DNA of 64,000 nucleotides from positions 1-64,000 of the forward strand of contig FODP01000014.1 in assembly GCA_900110395.1 (NCBI GenBank). Direction: 5' to 3'. Origin of the DNA: Rhodospirillales bacterium URHD0017 (GTDB taxonomy: Bacteria; Pseudomonadota; Alphaproteobacteria; Reyranellales; Reyranellaceae). Of the stretch, positions 36,567 to 44,768 are shown piece by piece. Every line of letters begins with the position of its first letter. Within the stretch, counting starts at the first letter, position 1. The translations under genes were made by a program, and so were the position numbers. The notes below the pieces were generated by a model. That model was not told the DNA's origin. It made no database searches and saw only the letters and a list, made by a program, of their open reading frames with translations.

Positions 36567-37595
36567 CTATAATTCCTTCCGCACCATCGCCGCGCCCTCG
36601 GCCAGGGCCTTCAGCTTGCCGAAGGCAGTGGCGCGCGGCAGGTACTTCATGCCGCAATCGGGGGCGGGCAGGAGCTTGTCGGGCGGCAAGTATTTCAGGC
36701 CCGCGCGGATGCGGTCGGCGACCTTCTGCGCCGTCTCGATCTCCGGATCGTTGAGGTCGATCACGCCCAGCATCACCTTCTTGGGCGCGAGGTCCTTCAG
36801 CACGCCGAGATCGAGCTTGGGCTGGGCCGATTCGATCGAGATCTGCTGGGCGAGCGAATCGGCGAGCTGCGGCAGGAACGAATAGCCTGTCGGCTTGCCG
36901 CCGGTGACGACGGCGGCATAGCCGAAGCAGAGATGCACGACGGTCGGCACCTTGATGTCCCTGAGCGCGCGGTCGATCACCTTCACGGCGTAGCGCTTGG
37001 CCTCCTCGGGATTGTTGCGCAGCCACGGCTCGTCGAGCTGGATGACGTCGGCGCCGGCTTTGACCAGCTCGTGCGCCTCTTCGTTCACCGCCGCGGCGTA
37101 GTCCATGCACATCGCCTCGGCGTCCTTGTAGAACTCGTCCTTGACCTGCTGGCCCATGGTGAAGGGGCCGGGCAGGGTGATCTTGGCGAGCTTGTCGGTG
37201 TTCGCGCGCAGGAACTGCATGTCGCGCAACTCGACGGGCCCGGTGCGCCGGATCTTGCCGACCACGCGCGGCACCGGCGTCTTCTGGCCGCGGTTGTTGA
37301 CGATCTCGGCCGGATGCTCGTCGTCGATGCCGGCGAGCGCGGTGGCGAAGCGGTTGGAGTAGCTCTCCCGCCGCACCTCGCCGTCGGTCAGGATGTCGAT
37401 GCCGGCGCGCTCCATGTCGCGGATGGCGATCAGGGTCGCGTCGTCCTGGGCCTGCTCGAGGAAAGCCTCGGGCACGCGCCAGAGCTCGCGCAGGCGCGTG
37501 CGCGGCACACCCTTGCTCAGCATCTTTCGATCGACCAGCCAGTCGGGCTGCGGGTAGGACCCGACGACGGTGGTCTGAAGAAGGGCGTCAGCCAT
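36567..37595 (-). CDS. MetE-like methyltransferase core protein
   Basis: A 342-residue protein matching the catalytic half of cobalamin-independent methionine synthase. Probable zinc ligands: V-H-L-C-F-G (His 221, Cys 223), Glu in I-S-I-E-S-A (255), and P-D-C-G-M-K (Cys 314). V-V-G-S-Y-P-Q-P near the start and I-Q-L-D-E-P (187-190) are also typical. The N-terminal half of true MetE is absent. It follows the Bug gene after 6 bp; a GTG just upstream in frame is also possible. Its operon (amidohydrolase, Bug protein, dehydrogenase) suggests a catabolic methyl transfer. It is divergent from the copy at 28579. Confidence 0.8.
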   Translation of the reverse strand: MADALLQTTVVGSYPQPDWLVDRKMLSKGVPRTRLRELWRVPEAFLEQAQDDATLIAIRDMERAGIDILTDGEVRRESYSNRFATALAGIDDEHPAEIVNNRGQKTPVPRVVGKIRRTGPVELRDMQFLRANTDKLAKITLPGPFTMGQQVKDEFYKDAEAMCMDYAAAVNEEAHELVKAGADVIQLDEPWLRNNPEEAKRYAVKVIDRALRDIKVPTVVHLCFGYAAVVTGGKPTGYSFLPQLADSLAQQISIESAQPKLDLGVLKDLAPKKVMLGVIDLNDPEIETAQKVADRIRAGLKYLPPDKLLPAPDCGMKYLPRATAFGKLKALAEGAAMVRKEL

Positions 37596-37601
37596 GTTCA
37601 C

Positions 37602-38561
37602 CTACTGCAGCTTGATGTCGGCCTTCTTGGCCAAAGCGATGTTTTCCTTGATCTCGGCGGCGACGATCTTGTCGAACTCGGCCGGCGTCGACGGCGACGG
37701 ATCGGTGCCGAGCGCCTGCAGCCGCTCCTTGACCTCGGGATTGTCGAGCGCCTTGCGGACCTCGGCGTTGAGCTTGTTGATCACTGCCGGCGGCGTGCCG
37801 GCCGGCGCGAACAGCCCGACCCAGAAATTGTAGCCGCTGTCCTTGAAACCCTGCTCCTCGGTGGTCTTGAGGTCGGGCAGCACCGACGAGCGCTTGGGGC
37901 TGCCGTTGGCCAGCGCCACGACGCGGCCGTCCTTGATCATCGGCAGGGCGGCGATCACCGGGCAGAAGTAGATGTCGGTGCGGCCGTTCATGGTGTCGCT
38001 GAGCGCCTCGGGCGTGCCCTTGTAGGGCACGTGCAGCGTATCGACGCCGGCCGCGAGCTTGAACTTCTCGGCGTTCATGTGCGTGCCGCTGCCGGTCCCG
38101 GCGGTCGCATAGGTGAGCTTGTCGGGCGCCGCCTTGGCCGCGTTGACATAGTCGTTGGCCGTCTTCCAGCCCTTCGCCGGCGAGGCGACCATGATGTTGG
38201 GCTGCACGGCGAGGAGCGTGACGGCCGGCAGATCCTTGGCCGTGTCGAAGGTCATGTTGGGATAGATCGCGGGATTGACCGTGTGCGCCGAGGAGTTGGC
38301 GAGCAGCGTGTAGCCGTCCGGCGCCGATTTGGCGACCTGGGCCGCGCCGATCGTGCCGCCGGCACCCGGCTTGTTGTCGACGATGACCGTCTGGCCGAGG
38401 TTTTTGGTCATGGCGGCCGCAACGGCGCGCGCCACCACGTCGGTGGCGCTGCCCGGCGTGAACGGCACGATGATGTGGATCGGCTTGTCGGGGAAGTTTT
38501 GCGCCGAAGCGGGCAGGGCGAGCAGCGCCGACGCGAGCGCAAGTGCCAACAGGCGTTTCAT
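37602..38561 (-). CDS. Bug family solute-binding protein (TctC-like)
   Basis: A 319-residue periplasmic binding protein: signal peptide MKRLLALALASALLALPASAQ, then I-I-V-P-F-T-P-G-S-A-T-D, V-D-N-K-P-G-A-G-G-T-I-G, A-P-D-G-Y-T-L-L, Y-A-T-A-G-T-G-S-G-T-H and V-P-Y-K-G-T. GGGAGGAC precedes the ATG. It lies in a minus-strand run, 18 bp after the amidohydrolase and 6 bp before the MetE-like gene, so its ligand is probably the substrate or a precursor for those enzymes. No TctAB permease is present. Confidence 0.92.
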   Translation of the reverse strand: MKRLLALALASALLALPASAQNFPDKPIHIIVPFTPGSATDVVARAVAAAMTKNLGQTVIVDNKPGAGGTIGAAQVAKSAPDGYTLLANSSAHTVNPAIYPNMTFDTAKDLPAVTLLAVQPNIMVASPAKGWKTANDYVNAAKAAPDKLTYATAGTGSGTHMNAEKFKLAAGVDTLHVPYKGTPEALSDTMNGRTDIYFCPVIAALPMIKDGRVVALANGSPKRSSVLPDLKTTEEQGFKDSGYNFWVGLFAPAGTPPAVINKLNAEVRKALDNPEVKERLQALGTDPSPSTPAEFDKIVAAEIKENIALAKKADIKLQ

Positions 38562-38579
38562 GGATTGTCCTCCCTGCAT

Positions 38580-39950
38580 TTATGTCGCCGCTATTGCGCG
38601 ACTGACGCTTTTTATGTTTAGCCCCGACAGGATTCGCTCGCCCGAGGCCGCCAGCCTGGCGCGCAGGCCTGCAAGATCGGGCCACGCCAGCTTACCATCG
38701 CGCTTGGCGAAGCGGCCGGCAACCAGCACGTCGCGCATGCGGGCGCCCGAGCCCTGCATGACCACGGAGGCAACCGGATCGTGCACCGGCCACATCGCGA
38801 GCGGGCCGAGCGACATCACCGCAATGTCGGCGGGCTTGCCGGGCGCCAGCGAGCCGATGCGGTCGGCCATGCCCAGCATCGCCGCGCCGCGGGTGGTGAT
38901 CCAGTCGAAGGCCTCGGCTGCCGGCACGGTCGAGGTGGCGGGGATGCCGCCGCTCTTGGCGCGCTCGGCGGCATTGTCGAGCGCGCGCTGCGAGGCGAGC
39001 GCCATGCGCGCCACGGTGAACATGTCGCCGCTCACTGCCGATTCGAGATCGACGCCGACCGACGGGCCGGAGCCCAGCGCGCGCAGCCGGCCGGTGATGG
39101 GATGGCCGTGGCCCTGCGCCATCTCGTTCTCCGGAGTGATCGAGAAGCTGACGCCGAGATCGACGAAGGCCTTCAGCTGGTCGTCGGTGAGGTTGTTGCC
39201 GTGCACGATGTTGATGTGCCGGCCGACCAGGCCGCACTGCATGAGCGTCTCCCAGCCGCCCGGCGTCTTGGCTTCGCCGCCACCCTGGTGCATCGAGGCG
39301 ACCAGGCCGAGCTCCTTGGCGAGCGCGAAGTCATGGTCGCTGACCTCGAGTGTTGAATAGTGCGGGCCGAGCACCGCCATGCCGAGGGTCACCAACGCAT
39401 TGCGGTCTGAGAGGGGCCCCTTCAGCAGCCGTTCGACTTCCTTGCGTGGATGCGGGACCTCAGAGAAGTGCGGCTCGCCGGGCTTGGGATCGGGCTTGGG
39501 CGATCCGTGGAAGAAGGCAGCGCGGATGCCCGATTCCTTCAGGCCAGTGATACCGGCATCGGTGTGCTCGGGCGTCGGATTGTTGTGGCACCAGTCGACC
39601 AGGGTGGTGACGCCATGGTCGAGCTGGTTCAGCGCGCCGGCCAGCGTGGCGACATGGATGTCCTCGGGCGTGAACACCGTGGCGAGGCCGGCATGGACGT
39701 GGCGGAAGTATTCCAGCAGCGTCCAGTTGGCCGCCACCGAGCGCAGCGCCGTCTGCCAGGTATGCATGTGGGCGTTGATGAGGCCCGGCAGCACGAAGTG
39801 GCCGGTGCAGTCGACGGTTTCGGCATCGGCCTGCAATGACGGCGCGATGGCGGCGATGCGGCCATCGTCGATCAGCACGTCACCCTTCGGCAGCACGCCG
39901 AGCCTGGCATCCTGCGTGACGACGATGCCGGATTTGAGCAGGAGCTTCAT
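38580..39950 (-). CDS. Amidohydrolase (cytosine/guanine deaminase-like, ATZ/TRZ type)
   Basis: A 456-residue metal-dependent deaminase/chlorohydrolase family protein. The first metal motif reads G-L-I-N-A-H-M-H-T-W (around residue 60); later H-Q-G-G-G, H-G-N-N-L and the T-T-R-G-A-A-M-L-G segment follow. The C-terminal D-I-A-V-M-S-L marks the composite beta domain. Relatives deaminate purines, pterins or triazines, or remove chlorine or amine groups. Second gene of the minus-strand group from 40949; a REP doublet lies immediately upstream of its ATG, within the probable leader. Confidence 0.88.
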   Translation of the reverse strand: MKLLLKSGIVVTQDARLGVLPKGDVLIDDGRIAAIAPSLQADAETVDCTGHFVLPGLINAHMHTWQTALRSVAANWTLLEYFRHVHAGLATVFTPEDIHVATLAGALNQLDHGVTTLVDWCHNNPTPEHTDAGITGLKESGIRAAFFHGSPKPDPKPGEPHFSEVPHPRKEVERLLKGPLSDRNALVTLGMAVLGPHYSTLEVSDHDFALAKELGLVASMHQGGGEAKTPGGWETLMQCGLVGRHINIVHGNNLTDDQLKAFVDLGVSFSITPENEMAQGHGHPITGRLRALGSGPSVGVDLESAVSGDMFTVARMALASQRALDNAAERAKSGGIPATSTVPAAEAFDWITTRGAAMLGMADRIGSLAPGKPADIAVMSLGPLAMWPVHDPVASVVMQGSGARMRDVLVAGRFAKRDGKLAWPDLAGLRARLAASGERILSGLNIKSVSRAIAAT

Positions 39951-39951
39951 T

Positions 39952-40010
39952 GGACCGCGGGCCTCCAGGCCCGCTCATGATCATGATGCGGGCCTGGAGG
40001 CCCGCGGTCC
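39952..40010. repeat. REP doublet (REPIN-like)
   Basis: Two GCGGGCC-type hairpins facing each other with TCATGATCATGA in the centre; ends are GGACC and GGTCC. The 59-bp block is almost a perfect inverted repeat. It begins 2 bp before the ATG of the minus-strand amidohydrolase (39950) and ends 10 bp before the stop of the dehydrogenase gene (40020), so it occupies the entire leader of the amidohydrolase gene. Confidence 0.92.
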
Positions 40011-40019
40011 GGATGAGCG

Positions 40020-40949
40020 CTATTGCAGCCCATCGCCGACCTTCACGTTCTCCGCCTCGAGCTTCATGCCGGCCGAGCGCGCCAGCTCGAGCAGCAGCAC
40101 GGAGAAATCGATATCGCCGGGATACTGATGCGAGAGGGACGCGATGCTGTCGCGCGTCACCGATGCCGTCGGCATGACGACGCCGAACTGCTTGGCCGCG
40201 CCCATGCCGAGCTCCATGTCCTTCAGCAGCAGCTTGGGCGTGAAGGTCGTGGTGAAGTCGAGATTGACCAGCGCCGGCGTCTTGTAGCGGGTGTACATCG
40301 AGCCCAGCACGCTCTGGTTGATCGATTCCAGGAAGATGTGCCGCGGGATGCCGGCCTTCTCGGCCATCAGCGTGATCTCGCACAGGGACTGGATGATGAC
40401 GCCGAACATGGTGTTGTGGGCGATCTTCCAGACGCGCGAGAGCTCGCCCTCGCCGACATACATCGCCGCCCGGCCCAGCGCCGCCAGCAGCGGCTGCACG
40501 GCGTCGTACTCGGCCTTGGGCCCGGACGCGACCACCAGGAGCTTGCCCGCCTTGGCGACCTTGGCGTTGCCCGACACCGGCGCGCTCAAGTAGGCGACGC
40601 CCGCATCGGTCAGGCCCTTGCGGATCTCGGCCGAGCCCGTGTCGGAGATCGACGACATGTCGACCACGCGCTTGGGTCGTGCGTTGCCGGTCAGCACGCC
40701 GCCGGCACCGAACAGGATGTCCTTCAGGTCGTCGGTGGTCGAGACCATGGTGAAGACGGTGGCGCAGTGTGCCATCGCCGCCTTGTCGGTCACCACCTCG
40801 GCGCCGATCTGGGCCAGCGGGTCGGCCTTCGACGCCGTCCGGTTCCACACCGAAAGCCCGTGTCCCGCCTTCACCAGCCGGGCGGCCATGGCTTCGCCCA
40901 TGCGGCCGAGCCCGATCCAGCCGATGTCGTGAGATGCTTTGCTACTCAT
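40020..40949 (-). CDS. NAD(P)-dependent oxidoreductase, 3-hydroxyisobutyrate dehydrogenase family
   Basis: A 309-residue beta-hydroxyacid dehydrogenase: G-W-I-G-L-G-R-M-G-E-A-M cofactor loop (residues ~10-20), V-V-D-M-S-S-I-S, A-P-V-S-G-N near residue 123 and K-I-A-H-N-T-M with the catalytic Lys (~174). This family oxidises 3-hydroxyacids or reduces aldehyde acids. First gene of the minus-strand group that continues with the amidohydrolase, Bug and MetE-like genes. Confidence 0.9.
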   Translation of the reverse strand: MSSKASHDIGWIGLGRMGEAMAARLVKAGHGLSVWNRTASKADPLAQIGAEVVTDKAAMAHCATVFTMVSTTDDLKDILFGAGGVLTGNARPKRVVDMSSISDTGSAEIRKGLTDAGVAYLSAPVSGNAKVAKAGKLLVVASGPKAEYDAVQPLLAALGRAAMYVGEGELSRVWKIAHNTMFGVIIQSLCEITLMAEKAGIPRHIFLESINQSVLGSMYTRYKTPALVNLDFTTTFTPKLLLKDMELGMGAAKQFGVVMPTASVTRDSIASLSHQYPGDIDFSVLLLELARSAGMKLEAENVKVGDGLQ

Positions 40950-41078
40950 GCGAAATGACTCCCGAGCCCAGGCTGCATTGCGAACCGGCCGCAGTTTGGG
41001 AGGGGACGCGGCTCCTGTCCATGTTTGTCAGGTCGGTGTCATCTGCTTCGCGTAGACGAGCTGGCCTTGGAGGGCCGA

Positions 41079-41360
41079 ATGAAAAAATCGATCAAATACG
41101 TTGTGGCAGCGCTCGCAGTTGCTCTGCCGGTAATGGCCGCGGCGCAGACGAAGATGAGCGACGCCGATTATTGCAAGGCGCTGAGCGACAAGTATCAGAC
41201 CTATGTCTCGAACATGCAGTCCGGTCGCTCGCCGATGCCGGAGTCGCCGGACATCAGGGTCGCTATGGACCGATGCGAGAAGGGCGACACCGCTGCAGGT
41301 ATCCCCGTGCTCGAGCAGAAGCTGCGCAACGCCAGGATCGACCTGCCATCGCGGGGTTGA
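41079..41360 (+). CDS. Small secreted protein, unknown function
   Basis: A 93-residue protein with a clear signal peptide (MKKSIKYVVAALAVALPVMAAAQ), leaving ~70 residues with two Cys (D-Y-C-K-A-L and D-R-C-E-K) that could pair. It differs from the PepSY-like small proteins. GGAGGG lies before the ATG. A repeat starts one base after the stop. I do not recognise the family. Confidence 0.68.
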   Translation: MKKSIKYVVAALAVALPVMAAAQTKMSDADYCKALSDKYQTYVSNMQSGRSPMPESPDIRVAMDRCEKGDTAAGIPVLEQKLRNARIDLPSRG

Positions 41361-41361
41361 T

Positions 41362-41459
41362 GTCATCCCGAGCGTAGCGAGGGACCTTATCTGAGGCCTC
41401 AAAAGGTCCCTCGGCCTTTGGCCTCGGGATGACCCTGAGCGCGCTAGGCGCGCTCAGGG
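41362..41459. repeat. Inverted repeat, GTCATCC-GAGCGTAGCGA family, plus adjoining hairpin
   Basis: The left arm (GTCATCCCGAG...AGGGACCTT, 41362-41388) is mirrored by AAGGTCCCTCGG...CTCGGGATGAC (41403-41433). A second small palindrome, CCCTGAGCGCG-CTAG-GCGCGCTCAGGG, runs to 41459 and encodes the last residues of the amidase on the minus strand. It sits between convergent genes and may terminate both. Confidence 0.85.
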
Positions 41460-42847
41460 TCAATCGGCTTCACCACGCCTTCGGCCGCCTCGATGACCTC
41501 GCCGGCATCGAGGCACAGGTCCTCGCGATTGCGCATGCTCATGATCTGCACGCCCGTGCGCAGCTTGTCGTGGCTGCCGACGGGCACGGCGAGGCCGGGC
41601 AGGCCGAGCAGGGGCGCCAGCAGGGCCGAGCGCATCGATTGCAGGATGTCCTTTTGTCCCCCGAGGGTGACGTCACTGCGCTGCTTGGGCGGCAGGTCGC
41701 AAAGCGTCGGCAGGATCACCAGCGGCCATTGCTGGAAGAACATCATCCAGCGCAGCATCAGTCCTTCGCGCTCGGTCAGCGCGGCGACGTAGGTCGGCAG
41801 ATCGACCGTCTTGTGGAGTTCCAGCCACGCCTGCATGGCGGCGATGGCATCGGGATCGCCCATCTTCTGCATGTTAGGCCACAGCCCGCCGAAGACGTCG
41901 GTGACGCAGATCTGGTGCCAGAGCTCGACGCCGCGCTCCATGTCGGGCGGCAGGATCTCCTCGACGACATAGCCTGCCGCCTGCAGATGCTTGCCGGCGA
42001 GCCGCACGGCGGCGGCCTGCGCGGGATGCGTCGGGCCGCCCGGCACCTCGGGCACGATCGCGACCTTGATCGGCCGCGCCGGCGGCGGGCCCTGCATGGG
42101 CACGTCGTTCCAGCGCCAGTCGCGGCGATCGCCGCGGGCCATGACTTCCAGCGCCAGGCGGGCATCGCGCACCGAGCGAGTGTGCGGGCCCTGGACCGCC
42201 ATCAGCACGGCGCCGATCGGGCGGCCCTGCGGCGCGCTGGGATTGAGCGAGGGAATGCGGGCGAAGCCCGTGCGCAGGCCGACCACGCCGTTGCAATAGG
42301 CGGGAATGCGCACCGAGCCGCCGATGTCGTTGCCATGGGCAATGGCGCCGATGCCGGCGGCGGTCGCCGCACCCGCGCCGCCGCTCGAGCCGCCGGGCGT
42401 CACCGAGCGGTCGCGCGGATTGTAGGTGCAGCCGTGCAGGGCGTTGTCGGTGAAGATGCGCATGGAGAAGGCGGGCGCGTTGGTCCGTCCGACGATGATC
42501 GCGCCGGCGTGCTTGAGGTTGGCGACGACCGGGCTGTCCTCCTTGGCGATGAAGTCTTTCAGTGGGACCACGCCGTTGTCGGTCGGCAGTCCCGCCTGGT
42601 CGACGTTGACCTTGGTGGTCACCGGCACGCCGTGCAGCGGCGGCAGGGCATGGCCGCGCGCGCGGGCGGCATCGGCGGTCTCGGCGGCAGCGCGTGCCTC
42701 CGGCTCGAGCACGCGCACGACGGCGTTGATCGTGGAATTGACCGCGTGCAGGCGCTTCAGGACTGAATCGACGGCCTCTCGCGCCGATGCCTGGCCGGTG
42801 CGGATGAGGCGGGCAAGATCGGTCGCGTCGTATTGCCAGAGTTCCAT
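41444..42847 (-). CDS. Amidase (amidase signature family)
   Basis: A 467-residue amidase with an intact catalytic triad: Lys 79 (V-T-T-K-V-N), cis-Ser 154 (P-G-G-S-S-G-G-A) and nucleophile Ser 178 (I-G-G-S-V-R-I-P). It hydrolyses carboxamides to acids, which would make it a logical second step after nitrile hydratase, but it lies ~40 kb away on its own. The last few residues (P-E-R-A) are encoded by the adjoining palindrome, so the C-terminus may have been altered by that repeat. Confidence 0.92.
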   Translation of the reverse strand: MELWQYDATDLARLIRTGQASAREAVDSVLKRLHAVNSTINAVVRVLEPEARAAAETADAARARGHALPPLHGVPVTTKVNVDQAGLPTDNGVVPLKDFIAKEDSPVVANLKHAGAIIVGRTNAPAFSMRIFTDNALHGCTYNPRDRSVTPGGSSGGAGAATAAGIGAIAHGNDIGGSVRIPAYCNGVVGLRTGFARIPSLNPSAPQGRPIGAVLMAVQGPHTRSVRDARLALEVMARGDRRDWRWNDVPMQGPPPARPIKVAIVPEVPGGPTHPAQAAAVRLAGKHLQAAGYVVEEILPPDMERGVELWHQICVTDVFGGLWPNMQKMGDPDAIAAMQAWLELHKTVDLPTYVAALTEREGLMLRWMMFFQQWPLVILPTLCDLPPKQRSDVTLGGQKDILQSMRSALLAPLLGLPGLAVPVGSHDKLRTGVQIMSMRNREDLCLDAGEVIEAAEGVVKPIDPERA

Positions 42848-42864
42848 GAGTTCCTTTCTCTCCT

Positions 42865-42939
42865 GTCATCCTGAGCGCAGCGAAGGATCTCATGCCGTTG
42901 GCAAGCGGCGATGAGGTCCTTCGCTGCGCTCAGGACGAC
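42865..42939. repeat. Inverted repeat, GTCATCCTGAGCGCAGCGAAGGATCT type
   Basis: The left arm at 42865 (GTCATCCTGAGCGCAGCG) is mirrored by CGCTGCGCTCAGGACGAC ending at 42939; the centre is ~25 bp. It lies upstream of the amidase start and directly after the VOC gene stop, both on the minus strand. Same family as the copies at 41362, 45830 and 47363, though with CTGAG in place of CCGAG. Confidence 0.88.
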
Positions 42940-42941
42940 GG

Positions 42942-43304
42942 TCAAGCCTTCTGCGATTCCATGCCGAAGAAGATCATGTTGCCGTCGAGGTCGGCAACGT
43001 CGAAGTCGCGCAGGCCATAGTCGTAGTCCTTCGGCGCCTTGAGCACGCGGGCGCCGCGTTTCACCAGGGCGGCGTGAAGGCCATCGACGTCGTCGACGAA
43101 GATTGTCATGGCGCCATGCCCGGGCAGGCGCGGCGTCTGCGAGGCGGCGACCAGATGCAGGCTCACTTCGCCCGAGCACAGGCCGACATAGTAGGTGGGA
43201 CTGCCGTACTCGAAGGCGACGTCGAAGCCCAGCTTGTCGCGGAAGTAGGCGAGGCTCGCCATGACGTCCTTGACGGTGAAGATGGTGATGCTGGCATGCA
43301 TCAT
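42942..43304 (-). CDS. VOC (glyoxalase/dioxygenase fold) protein
   Basis: A 120-residue single-domain VOC protein: strand I-T-I-F-T-V-K-D-V near the start, Y-F-R-D-K-L-G-F-D-V-A-F-E-Y, A-M-T-I-F-V-D-D-V-D-G-L, and D-L-D-G-N-M-I-F-F-G-M at the end. Such proteins act as isomerases, metal-dependent lyases or resistance binders. It lies 30 bp downstream of the TetR gene on the same strand and is probably co-transcribed with it. A second, different VOC protein is divergent at 43965. Confidence 0.85.
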   Translation of the reverse strand: MMHASITIFTVKDVMASLAYFRDKLGFDVAFEYGSPTYYVGLCSGEVSLHLVAASQTPRLPGHGAMTIFVDDVDGLHAALVKRGARVLKAPKDYDYGLRDFDVADLDGNMIFFGMESQKA

Positions 43305-43334
43305 TGAAGGCGCTCCCGAGAAAGAGTGGGGAGC

Positions 43335-43919
43335 CTAGAGCGCGGGGATGACAGCGTCGAGAAGCTGGTCGACGAAGCTGCGCGTGATCGGCGCGTGGCC
43401 CATCAGCAGGCGGTAGAAGAGCGGTCCGAAGACGAGGTCGAGCGCCAACTCGACATCCGCGGGAGGGGCGACCAGCCGCTCGGCAATGCAGTGTTCGAGG
43501 AGTTGGCGGGCGGCATCGCGATTGCGGGCGATGAATTCATTGCGGAACGCCTTGGCGAGTTCGGTCTCGGATTGCGCCGCGGCGACCATGGCGGCGACGC
43601 TGCGGCCGGTGGGCGCCGCAAAAGCATCCGCCACGGCGTGAAGCTGGGCGCGCAGCGCCGCCAGCGGCGAGCGCGACGCGCGGCCTGCGGCAGGCGTCCC
43701 CGAGGCTTCGAGGAAGGCGGCCATCGCCGCGGCCGGCGCGTTCGGCCAATAGCGATAGATCGTGGGCCGGCTGACGCCGGCCTTGGCGGCGATGGCCTCG
43801 ATGGTGACGGCGGTCAGGCCGCCCCGTTCGAGCAGGGCGCGCGCCGCGTTGAGGATGGCGGGCCGGGTGCGCGGATCGCGCGGCCGGCCACGGGACGGAG
43901 AGGGGGCTTGACGCGGCAT
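43335..43919 (-). CDS. TetR/AcrR family transcriptional regulator
   Basis: A 194-residue repressor. N-terminal helix-turn-helix: I-L-N-A-A-R-A-L-L, then G-L-T-A-V-T-I-E-A-I-A-A-K-A-G-V-S-R-P-T-I-Y-R-Y-W (about residues 35-59), with a ligand-binding C-terminal half (TetR_C-type). Divergent from the PhnB-like gene at 43965 across 45 bp that contain a near-palindrome (43928-43947), so it probably represses both directions. Confidence 0.92.
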   Translation of the reverse strand: MPRQAPSPSRGRPRDPRTRPAILNAARALLERGGLTAVTIEAIAAKAGVSRPTIYRYWPNAPAAAMAAFLEASGTPAAGRASRSPLAALRAQLHAVADAFAAPTGRSVAAMVAAAQSETELAKAFRNEFIARNRDAARQLLEHCIAERLVAPPADVELALDLVFGPLFYRLLMGHAPITRSFVDQLLDAVIPAL

Positions 43920-43927
43920 GTATTTAG

Positions 43928-43947
43928 ATTACGGTACGTAACGTAAT
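43928..43947. promoter_or_regulatory. Candidate TetR operator
   Basis: ATTACGGTACGTAACGTAAT is a near-palindrome with ATTACG/CGTAAT ends around a GTACGT core, centred in the 45-bp divergent spacer between the TetR gene (43919) and the VOC gene (43965). It is AT-richer than its surroundings and overlaps the probable promoters. Autoregulation and control of both genes is inferred. Confidence 0.7.
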
Positions 43948-43964
43948 ATAACACAGGTGACGCC

Positions 43965-44423
43965 ATGAGTGCAAAGGACCAGACTCTGCGGGCCCACATG
44001 ACGGTGCACGATGCCAAGGAGGCGATTGCTTTCTATGCCAAGGCGTTCGGTGCAACCGAGCTGTTTCGCCTGACCGAGCCGTCAGGCAGGGTCGGGCACG
44101 CCGAGATCAGGATCGGCGACAGCGTGCTGATGTTGAACGACGAGTATCCCGACTTCGGCGCCAAGAGCCCGGCCGCGATCGGCGGCTCACCGGTGGCCTT
44201 TCACATCCAGGTGGCGGATGCCGACAAGGCGGTCGATCGCGCGGTCAAGGCGGGGGCCACCCTGATCCGCGAAGTGCAGGACCAGTTCTACGGCGACCGC
44301 TCCGGCATGGTCGCCTGTCCGTTCGGCTATCGCTGGTTTTTGGCGGCGACCAAGGAAGTCGTCAGCCCCGAGGAGATGCAGAAGCGTTGGACCAAGATGC
44401 TCGAGGCCGGAAAGGTGGAGTAG
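43965..44423 (+). CDS. VOC family protein (PhnB-like)
   Basis: A 152-residue VOC protein of the PhnB/3-demethylubiquinone-like subgroup: A-K-E-A-I-A-F-Y-A-K-A-F-G-A-T-E-L, then G-H-A-E-I-R-I-G-D-S-V-L-M-L-N-D-E, and Y-G-D-R-S-G-M-V-A-C-P-F-G near the end. Metal-binding residues are at usual places (H/E in the repeats). Divergent from the TetR gene and probably its target. Confidence 0.88.
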   Translation: MSAKDQTLRAHMTVHDAKEAIAFYAKAFGATELFRLTEPSGRVGHAEIRIGDSVLMLNDEYPDFGAKSPAAIGGSPVAFHIQVADADKAVDRAVKAGATLIREVQDQFYGDRSGMVACPFGYRWFLAATKEVVSPEEMQKRWTKMLEAGKVE

Positions 44424-44453
44424 TGGTGACGCACGACGCTGACAGCGGGGACT

Positions 44454-44768
44454 TTATCCGCCGGCATTCTCTGCAATCCACTCCGCATACGCCGGATAGA
44501 CGTGCTCGAAGGCGAAGGCGTGGATCGCGGGCAGCTCGTAGGGATGCAGCTCGCGGATGGCGCTCTCGACCAGCGCGTAGCGTTCGTCGGTGGTCTTGAA
44601 CAGCACGCGCAGCTCGGGCTCCTGCTGCACCGCGCCTTTCCAGTGATAGACGCTCTCGATCTCCGAGATCTGCGCGCAGGCCGCGAGCTTGCGCTCGACC
44701 AGGGCGCGCGCCAGCCGATGCGCGTCCTCGCGGCTGGCGACCGTGGTGACGACGGCGATCGGCTTCAT
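44454..44768 (-). CDS. cutA: Divalent-cation tolerance protein CutA
   Basis: A 104-residue CutA1 protein: V-V-T-T-V-A-S-R-E-D-A-H-R-L-A-R-A-L-V near residue 6, K-L-A-A-C-A-Q-I with the conserved Cys, S-V-Y-H-W-K-G, and H-P-Y-E-L-P-A-I-H-A-F-A. It forms stable trimers in known members; a role in copper tolerance is debated. Its ATG overlaps the stop of the HtrA-like protease gene by 4 nt (ATGA), so the two are translationally coupled. Confidence 0.94.
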   Translation of the reverse strand: MKPIAVVTTVASREDAHRLARALVERKLAACAQISEIESVYHWKGAVQQEPELRVLFKTTDERYALVESAIRELHPYELPAIHAFAFEHVYPAYAEWIAENAGG

